Shown: positions 1 through 7,140 of the stretch, piece after piece | Numbering within the stretch: the stretch's first letter is position 1 | How the letters are laid out: each line of letters starts with the position of its first letter | NCBI GenBank assembly: GCA_945900935.1 | Contig: CAMDKT010000081.1 | Location: 1-13,691 of the forward strand | Reading direction: 5' to 3' | Length of the DNA stretch: 13,691 bases | From: Candidatus Sulfopaludibacter sp. SbA3 | GTDB lineage: Bacteria; Acidobacteriota; Terriglobia; Bryobacterales; Bryobacteraceae | Notes under the pieces: generated by a model | What the model was told of the DNA's origin: nothing | Seen by the model: only the letters and a program-made list of their open reading frames with translations | Database searches by the model: none | Translations under genes and position numbers: made by a program

Positions 1-232
1 AAACGTTCACCACCGCGGCTTTTGACCGAAGCAGCTTCCGGCAGTTTGGAACCTCCCCCTACAGGGCGGCTCCGAAGGGCCTTCCTTCATCTTCCGCACA
101 GCATGGCGCTATTCGCTCCTTCTTGACACAACGTCTCCGCTTCACCGGCGGAACCAGACTAACATGCACTTTCCCGCAGCCTTGGAAAAGGGGACATTTC
201 TACTTTGCCTTGACACCCGTGCTGAGGATCCC
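1..232. other. Gene-free upstream region with possible insertion-sequence end
   Basis: No convincing gene is visible. Frame 1 on the plus strand is open from the window edge to a stop near base 129, but its Pro/Arg/Leu-rich peptide has no recognisable domain and no visible start. A short frame beginning at the ATG near 163 runs past the IclR promoter and is also unconvincing. The string GGGGACATTTCTACTTTGC at 190-208, followed by TTGACA at 210-215, resembles terminal sequences I associate with IS481/IS3-like transposons. That is recollection, not a match I can demonstrate. No transposase is present, so at most this is a solo end or a dispersed repeat. Confidence 0.3.
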
Positions 233-261
233 TTGACGCCCACCCGGCTGAAACATATAAT
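233..261 (+). promoter_or_regulatory. Strong sigma-70 type promoter for the IclR-family gene
   Basis: TTGACG at 233-238 (5 of 6 to the -35 consensus) and TATAAT at 256-261 (perfect -10) are separated by exactly 17 bases. Transcription would start near 268, leaving a leader of about 22 bases before the ATG at 290. The leader contains no clear GGAGG-type ribosome binding site. This is the best promoter match seen in the window. Confidence 0.75.
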
Positions 262-289
262 CCCATTGACCGCCTGAATCGCCTGAAGC

Positions 290-1054
290 ATGAAGCCCGC
301 TACCACGATCAGCAAAGTATGTCGCGTTCTTGCGGAATTTCGACAGCGCCCGAGCCTCGGTGTGACTGACTTGGCGCGCCGGACAGGCCTGCTGCCGAGC
401 GACGTTCACCGCATCCTCTCCTCGCTCAAATACTGCGGATTCGTTGAGCAAAATCCACAAACGAAGACCTATCGCCTGGGCGTCGGGCTGATGAAACTCG
501 GTCTGGCCGCGTTCCAACGCAATGAACTGCGGGAAGCCGCCCGGCCACTGTTGCTCCGGCTTTCAGGAGAAGTAGAGGCAACCGCGCATCTGGCCATTTT
601 CGATCCGCGGGAGTTCGACATCTTCCTTGCCGATCAGTTCGACACTTCCGCCGGGATTCCATTCAAAGCCAATTTCGGCGTCACCGCCGCGGCCCACTGC
701 ACGGCGTTGGGCAAGGCCATCATGGCGAATATTGATCATGAATCGGCGCTGCGGTATTTGGAGCGGAAGGGCACGCCGAAGTCGGCGCCGAATACGATAA
801 CGCATTTAGCTTTGCTGGAGACTGAATTGCGGAAAACACACAGTCAGGGATACAGCCTGGATTTGGAGGAGAGCACGAGCGGAGCCTGTTGTGTCGGCGC
901 CGCGATCCAGGATTGGACTGGCGCGACGGTGGGGGCGATCAGCGTCTCCATGCCGTCGCAGAAATACTACCGGGCACAGCCGGCGGCGTTGGCGTCGGCC
1001 GTGCGGAATACGGCGATGGAGTTGTCGCAACTGGTGGGGTACACGCGCACGTAA
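290..1054 (+). CDS. IclR-family transcriptional regulator
   Basis: This 254-residue protein has the size and layout of IclR regulators. An N-terminal winged helix-turn-helix covers about residues 6-62 (VTDLARRTGLLPSDVHRILSSL reads as the recognition helices, followed by a wing ending in YRLG). A GAF-like effector-binding domain covers about 78-250. Family hallmarks are AAAHCTALGKAIMA near residues 133-146 and the GYSLDLEE...GACCVGAAI block near 190-210, whose cysteines are typical of the ligand pocket. IclR proteins bind DNA as dimers or tetramers and act as repressors or activators responding to small aromatic or sugar-derived ligands; the ligand here is unknown. ATG 290 is the only start that keeps the whole HTH. 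The gene reads toward the TonB-dependent receptor 95 bases downstream, and the dyad at 1055-1071 is a plausible operator, so it probably controls the receptor-ThuA genes. The family call is secure; the target is inferred. Confidence 0.95.
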   Translation: MKPATTISKVCRVLAEFRQRPSLGVTDLARRTGLLPSDVHRILSSLKYCGFVEQNPQTKTYRLGVGLMKLGLAAFQRNELREAARPLLLRLSGEVEATAHLAIFDPREFDIFLADQFDTSAGIPFKANFGVTAAAHCTALGKAIMANIDHESALRYLERKGTPKSAPNTITHLALLETELRKTHSQGYSLDLEESTSGACCVGAAIQDWTGATVGAISVSMPSQKYYRAQPAALASAVRNTAMELSQLVGYTRT

Positions 1055-1071
1055 GTTCAACTATTTTGAAC
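1055..1071. promoter_or_regulatory. Perfect inverted repeat, candidate IclR-type operator
   Basis: GTTCAA at 1055-1060 and TTGAAC at 1066-1071 form a perfect 6-base dyad around the 5-base centre CTATT, starting immediately after the IclR-family stop codon. IclR-family operators are commonly short palindromes lying beside the regulated gene. The site has no T-tract and a short, AT-rich stem, so an operator is more likely than a terminator. Binding by the neighbouring regulator is inference. Confidence 0.4.
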
Positions 1072-1120
1072 GGCTGGATTGACCCGGCCGCGAAAATTCA
1101 TCAGGCTAGTACAAAGCTAC

Positions 1121-1140
1121 CCGCCTTCCGGCGGAGGGGG
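1121..1140 (+). promoter_or_regulatory. Ribosome binding site partly inside a small hairpin
   Basis: CCGCC (1121-1125), loop TTCC, and GGCGG (1130-1134) form a 5-base GC stem. The second arm runs into GGAGGGGG (1133-1140), the strongest Shine-Dalgarno match upstream of the receptor gene, 12 bases before ATG 1150. A second match, GGAG at 1152-1155, sits 6 bases before the in-frame ATG at 1162. Start choice is therefore ambiguous: GGAGG at slightly long spacing favours 1150, while the better-spaced GGAG favours 1162. Both leave an intact signal peptide. Confidence 0.4.
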
Positions 1141-1149
1141 ATCGAATTT

Positions 1150-4100
1150 ATGGAGAGCACTATGTTGACTCGTCTCGCAGTTTTAGTTCTTGCCGCAATT
1201 CCGTTGCTGGCGCAATCGACCGGTACGGCGACGGTCGTCGGCACCGTCACCGACTCCACTGGCGCTGTTGTTCCCGGCGTTCGCGTCACGGTACGCAACA
1301 CCGGCACGCAGTTCGCCTATGAAGGCCAGACCAGCGCGGCTGGCAGCTACTACATTCCGAATCTGCCGTCGGGCAGCTATGAAATCGTGGCGGAGTCGCA
1401 GGGCTTCAAACGATTCGTGCAAAGCGGCATCACTCTGCGCATCAACGAATCGCCGCGCATTGACGTCGTCCTCGAAGTCGGCAACGTTTCCGATTCGGTA
1501 AAAGTGACCGCAGCTCTGCCGATGCTGGAGACCGAGACAGCCGGATCGGGCCAGGTGCTCGATGGCGCGGTGGTCCAGAAGTTGCCGGTGATGCAGAAGT
1601 TCGTCCACCGTGTCTTGCTTTACATGCCGGGGATGACGAATATCAACGGCCAGCACGCGGTGGGCCAACGGCAACGCGCGATCGGCTACTCGATGGACGG
1701 CGTGAGCGGCAAGGAGCCCGCGGTCGGCCAGGTGGGCGATTTCACTCGCACGATGATCGCGTCGCTCGACGCCATTCAAGAATTCAAAATGTGGACGACC
1801 GGCACGCCGGCCGAGTTCGGGCATTCGGCAGGCGGCCAGTTGAGCGTCGTTTTCAAAAGCGGCGCCAACCAGTTTCATGGCAATGCGGAAGACCGGTACA
1901 CGAACGGAAAACTGATCCATCGGGCGTTTCTGGAGCAGTTGCCGCGTACCGGGAGTTTCGATTATCACGAATGGGGCGCGACGGCTTCGGGCAAGATCAT
2001 CAAGGACAAGACGTTCTTCTTCGGCGGCGTGCAGCAGCATTATGAAAAGCTAAGCGAAACGGTGATTGTGAGCGTGCCCAGCCCGGAAATGTACGCGGGC
2101 GACTTCCGCTTCGGCGGTCGCGGGCTGCCGGTCTATAACCCGTTCACGACGCGCCAGGACGGCGCAACCTGGACGCGCGATCCGTTCCCGAACAACACGA
2201 TTCCGGCGTCGATGTTCGATCCGGTGGCGCGGAAGGTACTCTCGTTGAAGCCGTGGCGGCCACAATCGGATCCCGGGACGATTCAGCAAACCGGACCGGT
2301 GAATAACCTCACCTATAACGCCGGCGGTGCCTATGACTTTCAGCGTTTCGATGTGAAACTCGATCATCAGTTCAGCGCGAGTCACCGCATCTTCGGGCGT
2401 TACTCCCATGTGCGGCACCGGAGCCAGGACAGGCCGGTGCGAGAGTTGACTGAGGTTGTCTACGGCAGTGTTTATGTGAAGCCGATAGACCAGCGCAATG
2501 TTGCGATTTCCGATACGTATACGTTTAGCCCGACGGCGATCAACGAGATGCGGCTGGGTTTCAACCGGCGCGTCGGGCTGGCGGTTCCGGAGAGCTACAA
2601 CGCCGGGTGGGCGAAGCAGCTCGGCATTCCGGGCGTATCGGATGCGACGTTCCCGGATTTCCAAAATCCGGGCGGGGGGCGATTTTATGGGTTTGGGCCG
2701 GGCGGCCGTTCGCTCGATGTCTCCGAGGACTTTACGTTTCAGAACAACTTTACGAAGGTGGCGGGCAAGCATACGATGAAGTTTGGATATGAGTTGATGC
2801 GGACCCGCTACAACTCGTTATCGGCCGCGCTGCCATCGGGCCAGTACCGTATGGGCGGTACGGAATTGCCGTTCACGCCGAACACGGGAAATGCGTTTGC
2901 CAGCTTCCTGCTTGGCACAGTGGGGCAGGGCGTATTCCAGCAGAACAATGCGACGTGGCTGCCGCGGTGGTGGTCGCAATCGTTCTACGGCCAGACCACT
3001 TGGCGGCCGCGGCGCAACCTGACGCTCGAGTTGGGCGTGCGCTGGAGCTACGAATCGCCGTTCTCGACAAAGTACGGGCAGCAGGCGCAGTTTGATCCCG
3101 GCGCGACCGATCCGCTCACCGGACTGAGGGGCGCAATTGTTCACGGAAAAGGCAACTTGGCGAAGCGTGACTTGAACAACTTCCAGCCACGCCTTGGCAT
3201 GGCGTGGAATTTGCGCCCGCGCGTCGTGATGCGCTCCAGCTTTGGCATGTACACAGTGGACCTGATGACCAATGGTCTGGGGCAGAATTTCGAGGAGTAC
3301 ATTGGCACGGCCAACGTGCAGCCCGCGCCGGGCGATCCGCGCCACGCGTTCCTGCTCTCCCAGGGCCCGGGCGCTATTTCGTTCCCAAGTTCGGCGGACG
3401 GCAGCGTACCGTTCCAGGGAGCTAACTTTGGCGGCCGGAACGCTTCGCTGTTTGACCCGAACATGCGTATGCCGTATGTGCTGATGTGGTCCACCGGCTT
3501 CCAGGTGCAGTTGTCAAGAAACTGGCTGATGGAGACTATTTATCAAGGTTCGTCGGGCGTGGGCCTGTTGAACAACTGGGACGCAAACGTGGTCCCGCTG
3601 AACATAGCTTCGGACCCAACGACCTTGAACCAGATCTTCAACGCCACGCAGAACTTCAAACCGTACCGGCAGTTCGGCTCCATTCAGCACTACGCGAATT
3701 ACGGCCACAATTCGCATCATTCCGGTACGTTCCGCTTCGAGCGGCGTTACTCGCAGGGTATGACGTTGAACACGTTTTATCAACTCGGCAAGACGCTGAA
3801 CGATGGCGATGACGACGGCGGGCGCAGCGGCATTACGTTCTACAACCGGTCGCTGGAAAAGGCCCGCGCCAGCTACGATATCCGGCACCGGCTGGTGAGC
3901 GTGATGACCTACGAACTGCCCTTCGGCAAGGGCCGCAAGTTCATGAGTAGCGGCGGAATTAAGGACTACGCATTCGGCGGTTGGGACTTCGCCTGGACGC
4001 AGACGCTCCAGAGCGGGCCGCCGGTGAACGTGACCGCGGCTGGCAGCCCGAATCGCTATCTGCCAGGCATGGTGCGCCCGAATACGTCGCTTCCCGCCGA

Positions 4101-4482
4101 GCAGTTGGCGGTCAATAACTATGAGATCGGCGCGCGATTCCCGCTGGCCGCGCAGAATCAGTATTTCGTGAATAGCGGCTTCTCCTATCCAGCAGCGTTC
4201 ACGGCTGGAACGCTGGGCCGCAATGTGATGGAATCGCCGGGTCTGCGCTGGACGCAGTTGTCCATCTCCAAAGGTTTTCGGATCACTGAACGCGTTCAGT
4301 TCATCATCCGGTGGGACGCCAACAATCCGACAAAGGAGCCGCAGTTGGCCGACCCCGGAGCATCATACAACGTGAACAATCTGGCGCAATTTGGACGCTT
4401 CGCCGGTATCGGCCGAGGCAGCTTCTCCGATATCGGTACGTCCCGTATGCACCACATCGTCGTCGGTCGGGTCCAATGGTAA
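1150..4482 (+). CDS. Oar-like TonB-dependent outer-membrane receptor
   Basis: This 1110-residue protein is of the size usual for Oar-like receptors of Acidobacteriota. It begins with a Sec signal peptide (MLTRLAVLVLAAIPLLAQ, about residues 5-22). A carboxypeptidase-regulatory-like (Cna-B type) beta-sandwich spans about 26-112 (GTVTDSTGAVVPGVRVTVRN, then GSYYIPNLPSGSYEI). A plug-like domain follows at about 135-260, with VVQKLP and the ...YSMDGVSG... and LDAIQEFKM...AEFGHSAGG segments. The remainder is a long beta-barrel rich in alternating aromatics, ending in an outer-membrane-type aromatic terminus (GRVQW). Such proteins are predicted to pass large or scarce substrates across the outer membrane using TonB energy; the substrate here is unknown. 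The open frame extends upstream into the IclR gene, but that part has no domain and is excluded. Starts at 1150 or 1162 are both possible. The stop overlaps the ThuA-like start, so the two genes are probably co-expressed. Confidence 0.93.
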   Translation: MESTMLTRLAVLVLAAIPLLAQSTGTATVVGTVTDSTGAVVPGVRVTVRNTGTQFAYEGQTSAAGSYYIPNLPSGSYEIVAESQGFKRFVQSGITLRINESPRIDVVLEVGNVSDSVKVTAALPMLETETAGSGQVLDGAVVQKLPVMQKFVHRVLLYMPGMTNINGQHAVGQRQRAIGYSMDGVSGKEPAVGQVGDFTRTMIASLDAIQEFKMWTTGTPAEFGHSAGGQLSVVFKSGANQFHGNAEDRYTNGKLIHRAFLEQLPRTGSFDYHEWGATASGKIIKDKTFFFGGVQQHYEKLSETVIVSVPSPEMYAGDFRFGGRGLPVYNPFTTRQDGATWTRDPFPNNTIPASMFDPVARKVLSLKPWRPQSDPGTIQQTGPVNNLTYNAGGAYDFQRFDVKLDHQFSASHRIFGRYSHVRHRSQDRPVRELTEVVYGSVYVKPIDQRNVAISDTYTFSPTAINEMRLGFNRRVGLAVPESYNAGWAKQLGIPGVSDATFPDFQNPGGGRFYGFGPGGRSLDVSEDFTFQNNFTKVAGKHTMKFGYELMRTRYNSLSAALPSGQYRMGGTELPFTPNTGNAFASFLLGTVGQGVFQQNNATWLPRWWSQSFYGQTTWRPRRNLTLELGVRWSYESPFSTKYGQQAQFDPGATDPLTGLRGAIVHGKGNLAKRDLNNFQPRLGMAWNLRPRVVMRSSFGMYTVDLMTNGLGQNFEEYIGTANVQPAPGDPRHAFLLSQGPGAISFPSSADGSVPFQGANFGGRNASLFDPNMRMPYVLMWSTGFQVQLSRNWLMETIYQGSSGVGLLNNWDANVVPLNIASDPTTLNQIFNATQNFKPYRQFGSIQHYANYGHNSHHSGTFRFERRYSQGMTLNTFYQLGKTLNDGDDDGGRSGITFYNRSLEKARASYDIRHRLVSVMTYELPFGKGRKFMSSGGIKDYAFGGWDFAWTQTLQSGPPVNVTAAGSPNRYLPGMVRPNTSLPAEQLAVNNYEIGARFPLAAQNQYFVNSGFSYPAAFTAGTLGRNVMESPGLRWTQLSISKGFRITERVQFIIRWDANNPTKEPQLADPGASYNVNNLAQFGRFAGIGRGSFSDIGTSRMHHIVVGRVQW

Positions 4483-5273
4483 ACCGGCGAACATTTCTCG
4501 GCGGAGTGTTGGCGGGGTGCGCCTCGGCGCAGCCCCGTCGGCGCGTGCTGGCGCTCATCGGAGATCGTTACCATAACCCCGATTACATCCGCATCGGCCT
4601 CAGCAAAGTCTTCGACGGCTTGAATCTCGATGTCGAATACACCATCGACACCAACGCCCTTTCCGCCGCGAAATTGAAGGGCTGCCAACTGTTCCTCTGC
4701 CTGCGGGATGGAATGATTTGGCCCGATGGCTACCTGGGTCCGGACGCCTACACCGCCTATGCCGCGGGCCTCGAAAACCGCGCGGATTTTCCGGAGTCCA
4801 AGCCCGCGCAATGGCTGAAAGAAGAACAGGCCGCCGCGCTGAAAGAGTTCGTCATGGCGGGCAACGGCTTCTATTCTCTGCACAACAACAGCCACGTCTC
4901 TCTATCGTCGAAGACCTATCGAGACGTGCAGGGCGGCGCCTACATCGGGCATCCGCCGCTCCGCCCATTTCAAGTGAAGTCCGTGAACGCGACGCACCCC
5001 ATCACGCAAGGCTTGAAGCCGTTCATCACCAACGACGAACAGCACTACGTGGACTACGACAAGGACCCCAAACACATCCTGCTCGAAGCCGAAAACATCG
5101 ACGGCCTTACCTTCAGCAAGTACGGTACGAAGTCCATCGCCGGCTGGGCGTATGACTACGGCAAAGGCCGCGTGGTCTTCACTTCCATCGGGCACACCAT
5201 CCACGCACTGTGGGCGGGCGAGCATACCAAAATGCAACGCCGCGCCGTCCAGTGGTTATTGAAGGACCTGTAA
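4476..5273 (+). CDS. ThuA-like domain protein with Tat/lipoprotein-type signal
   Basis: This 265-residue protein matches the ThuA-like (class I glutamine amidotransferase-like fold) family. Conserved blocks are VLALIGDRYHN at the start of the domain, EFVMAGNGFYSLHNNSH, GGAYIGHPPLRPF, NATHPITQGL..F.TNDEQHY, and a C-terminal GWAYDYGKGRVVFTSIGHT. The N-terminus MVNRRTFLGGVLAGC carries a twin arginine and a lipobox-like LAGC with Cys15, so it is probably a Tat-exported lipoprotein in the periplasm. ThuA with its oxidoreductase partner ThuB is linked to trehalose and related disaccharide use in rhizobia; the catalytic role of this family is poorly defined. ATG 4476 overlaps the receptor stop by 7 bases (ATGGTAA), which suggests translational coupling and explains the weak ribosome binding site. 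It meets the Gfo/Idh gene tail to tail. Family call is secure, reaction unknown. Confidence 0.9.
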   Translation: MVNRRTFLGGVLAGCASAQPRRRVLALIGDRYHNPDYIRIGLSKVFDGLNLDVEYTIDTNALSAAKLKGCQLFLCLRDGMIWPDGYLGPDAYTAYAAGLENRADFPESKPAQWLKEEQAAALKEFVMAGNGFYSLHNNSHVSLSSKTYRDVQGGAYIGHPPLRPFQVKSVNATHPITQGLKPFITNDEQHYVDYDKDPKHILLEAENIDGLTFSKYGTKSIAGWAYDYGKGRVVFTSIGHTIHALWAGEHTKMQRRAVQWLLKDL

Positions 5274-5274
5274 T

Positions 5275-6864
5275 CTACCCGTTCAACTTCCAATTCGGCC
5301 GGTACTGCCGCTTCAGGTAATCATTGGCTTCATTCATGTTGGTGACGCGCCCGGCGGCCGGATCGTACTCCAGCTTTTTGCCCGCGCGATGCGCCACCAG
5401 GCCCAGCAGCATCTGCTCCATCATCGTGCCTGCGTAGTCAAAATCGCAGTGCGTCTTCGTGCTGGTGCCGTGAACGACGTTGTTGCTCTTGCCCTTGCAC
5501 GCGTCGAGCCAATCCTGTTGGAAAATATCGCCGCCGCGCCGGGCATTGCCGCCCTCGAGCATCGCCGTAACTGTAGTATTCGGCAGCCCCAGCGCGGCCG
5601 GTATCTTCCCGTCCAGCATCTGAATATCGGGGAAGCCGCTAGCCCCCGGCGTCGTGCTCGGCATAGCTGTGAAGCCGGCTGGGAGCGGCGCTGCGTTCGG
5701 CCGCCCGCCTCCGCCGCCACGGGGCGATTGCGCTTGCGTCGTCTGCCCCGTGCCGCCAATCAGCGGCAGCAATGAGCCACGATCGCGGCGCTTGTAGTAA
5801 GTCATGTCGCCGTCGTCATTGTTGGGAATAATCACGCGCGTCGTGAAATCGGCGAATATCGAGCCCTTCGTTCCCTCGAAAATTGCGCCATTGCCGACGC
5901 GGGCGAGATCGATGTACCCCCTCGGCGCGTCGGGCTTCAAGCCCCCTTGATACCAAACCAACTCCACCGGCCCGCGCCAACTGTTAGCCGGCTGCTGGAA
6001 ATGGGCCTTCAGCTTCACCGGGCAAATATCGGCATTGTATTTATCGCTCGCATCCCGGTCGATATCGATCGACGTTGGCGCGCCGCCGTCAATCACGTTC
6101 CAAACCAAGTCCATCGTATGCGCGCCCATGTCGCCCATCTGGCCCACGCCAAAGTCGCGGTACATGTTCCAGAACAGGCAGTTCAAACCCGAGGTTCCGC
6201 CAAAGTACTGCGGGCTGTAGGGGTGGTACGGCGACGGCCCGATCCATTGTTCGTAGTGCAGCGAAGCCGGCGGCTGCCCCTCGCCCTTCGGATAGCCAGG
6301 GCGCGGCAGTTGGCGCGCGTCCCAACTGTGCACGGTCTTCAATTCGCCAATCGCGCCATCCAGAATCAGCTCGCGCAGGCGTTCGAAATTCGGATACGCG
6401 TGCCGTTGAGTGCCGTGCTGAGTGGCCACCTTCGCGCGGCGCCCCAGGTAGTTCGCGCGCACCGTCCGAACCTCTTCGACACTGATGCCCAGCGGCTTCT
6501 CGCAATAGACATGCATGTTGCGATTCAGCGCCCAATTCGCGATAAACGCATGGTGGTGATCGGCGGTGCAAATGATCACCGCCTCCACGTCTTTCTGGTC
6601 CAGTGCCTGCCGCCAATCCACATACGTCTTGGCCTTGGGAAACAAGGCTGCGGCTTCTTTCGTGCGCAGATCGTTGATGTCGCAAAGCGCCACCACGTTC
6701 TCATCGCGCAGCGACGTGTAGTGCGCCGTGCCGCGTCCCCATACGCCGATCAACGCAATGTTCAATTTGTTGCTCGGGGCATTCTGCCCGCGCAGCGTGC
6801 CGCTTTTCAGTATCGTTAATCCGGCGGCCGCGGATTTCAACAGCTCGCGTCTTTGCATGCCCAT
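5275..6864 (-). CDS. Tat-signal Gfo/Idh/MocA-family oxidoreductase
   Basis: This is a 529-residue NAD(P)-dependent sugar-type dehydrogenase. A Tat-like leader (RRELLKSAAAGLTILKSG, residues 5-22) is followed by a Rossmann fold from about residue 33, with a glycine motif IGVWGRGTAH and acidic CDIND at the end of the second strand. EKPLG at 122-126 supplies the family lysine. The block GVGQMGDMGAHTMDLVWNV around 239-257 is the characteristic substrate-side motif with His249. Exported members such as Zymomonas glucose-fructose oxidoreductase carry bound cofactor through Tat, so a periplasmic oxidation role is plausible. A Gly/Pro/Ser/Thr-rich low-complexity stretch at about 370-412 (bases 5629-5757) makes the protein longer than a typical 350-480-residue member. 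ATG 6864 and ATG 6858 are both possible starts; neither has a good ribosome binding site. The opposite-strand ThuA neighbour suggests a ThuA/ThuB-like pair; the substrate is unknown. Confidence 0.93.
   Translation of the reverse strand: MGMQRRELLKSAAAGLTILKSGTLRGQNAPSNKLNIALIGVWGRGTAHYTSLRDENVVALCDINDLRTKEAAALFPKAKTYVDWRQALDQKDVEAVIICTADHHHAFIANWALNRNMHVYCEKPLGISVEEVRTVRANYLGRRAKVATQHGTQRHAYPNFERLRELILDGAIGELKTVHSWDARQLPRPGYPKGEGQPPASLHYEQWIGPSPYHPYSPQYFGGTSGLNCLFWNMYRDFGVGQMGDMGAHTMDLVWNVIDGGAPTSIDIDRDASDKYNADICPVKLKAHFQQPANSWRGPVELVWYQGGLKPDAPRGYIDLARVGNGAIFEGTKGSIFADFTTRVIIPNNDDGDMTYYKRRDRGSLLPLIGGTGQTTQAQSPRGGGGGRPNAAPLPAGFTAMPSTTPGASGFPDIQMLDGKIPAALGLPNTTVTAMLEGGNARRGGDIFQQDWLDACKGKSNNVVHGTSTKTHCDFDYAGTMMEQMLLGLVAHRAGKKLEYDPAAGRVTNMNEANDYLKRQYRPNWKLNG
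5629..5757 (-). other. Low-complexity Gly/Pro/Ser/Thr insert in the oxidoreductase
   Basis: Residues about 370-412 of the Gfo/Idh protein are rich in G, P, S, T and A, including a run of five glycines (PRGGGGGRPN), between two ordered-looking segments (the KRRDRGSLLPLIGG region and DIQMLDGKIP). The frame stays open and codon use resembles the rest of the gene, so this looks like a disordered linker or surface loop, not a frameshift. Confidence 0.55.
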
Positions 6865-6879
6865 ATACTATCGGAATAA

Positions 6880-7062
6880 ATAGCGAACCGTTGTCCCCGC
6901 GGAACGCGCATGCCGTTCCGTAACCTGATTGACTACCTCGGACGAAACCACTGTATCGACGAATTTCTCGATTCCTTTCCGACTGTGTCGCGCGAACAGG
7001 TACTGGCCGCCTTGGAAGCGCCCCACGAAGCGGTGTGCTCGCTTGTCGTTTCTTCTCGATGA
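6880..7062 (+). pseudogene. 5'-truncated DUF433-family antitoxin remnant
   Basis: Reading in frame from base 6880 gives an RGTR motif (bases 6898-6909), then from the ATG at 6910 a 50-codon stretch containing PFRNLIDYLGRNHCIDEFLD and then SFPTVSREQVLAALE, ending at TGA 7060-7062. This closely follows the C-terminal half of DUF433 proteins, whose usual pattern is GTR-[IV]-P...L-x-Y-L...LDEFL..FP-[ST]-V-x-R-E-Q...ALE. A TAA at 6877-6879 closes the frame upstream, and no start codon or ribosome binding site precedes the GTR motif, so the N-terminal half is gone. DUF433 proteins are small DNA-binding-like antitoxins usually paired with a PIN-like toxin. The ATG at 6910 could in principle still give a 50-residue fragment. 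The family assignment is strong; non-functionality is inferred from the missing N-terminus. Confidence 0.72.
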
Positions 7063-7140
7063 ACATTTGGCAAGATGGACCCCCGCGTAGCCAACCCGGA
7101 TACCCCATCAAAGGCAGCGCCGGAAATGCGCTTCAAATCA
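7043..7140 (+). pseudogene. Broken PIN-like (DUF5615-type) toxin remnant
   Basis: In the frame starting TTG at 7043 the sequence reads LSFLLDEHLARWTPA and stops at TAG 7088-7090. F-L-L-D-E-x-L is the usual N-terminus of the small PIN-like nucleases (DUF5615) that follow DUF433 genes, with the acidic D-E pair that starts the active site. It overlaps the DUF433 stop by about 20 bases, as such pairs usually do. In another frame from 7098 the words GYPIKGSAGNALQIIA vaguely resemble the later G-x-P-x-K-G-[ST] part of these proteins, suggesting internal deletions. That second part is weak. Read alone the fragment is too short to call, but its position directly behind a DUF433 remnant supports it. 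Confidence 0.5.

Noticed and set aside
1055..1075. Rho-independent terminator after the IclR gene
   Set aside because: The stem is short and AT-rich and is followed by CGGCTGG, not a T-run.
889..1149. N-terminal extension of the receptor frame into the IclR gene
   Set aside because: No domain, overlaps a secure gene by more than 160 bases, and would bury the signal peptide about 90 residues inside the protein.
1183..2040. 285-codon minus-strand open frame antisense to the receptor
   Set aside because: Arg/His/Ala-rich with no recognisable domain, lying wholly over the receptor's signal, regulatory-like and plug domains.
5947..6819. 290-codon plus-strand open frame antisense to the Gfo/Idh gene
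   Set aside because: Composition and position fit a shadow of the oxidoreductase, whose motifs are intact on the other strand.
6900..6920. 21-base dyad CGGAACG-N7-CGTTCCG near the oxidoreductase start
   Set aside because: It looks like an operator, but it falls on the GTRMPFR codons of the DUF433 remnant, so coding origin explains it at least as well. It was not listed as a regulatory site.
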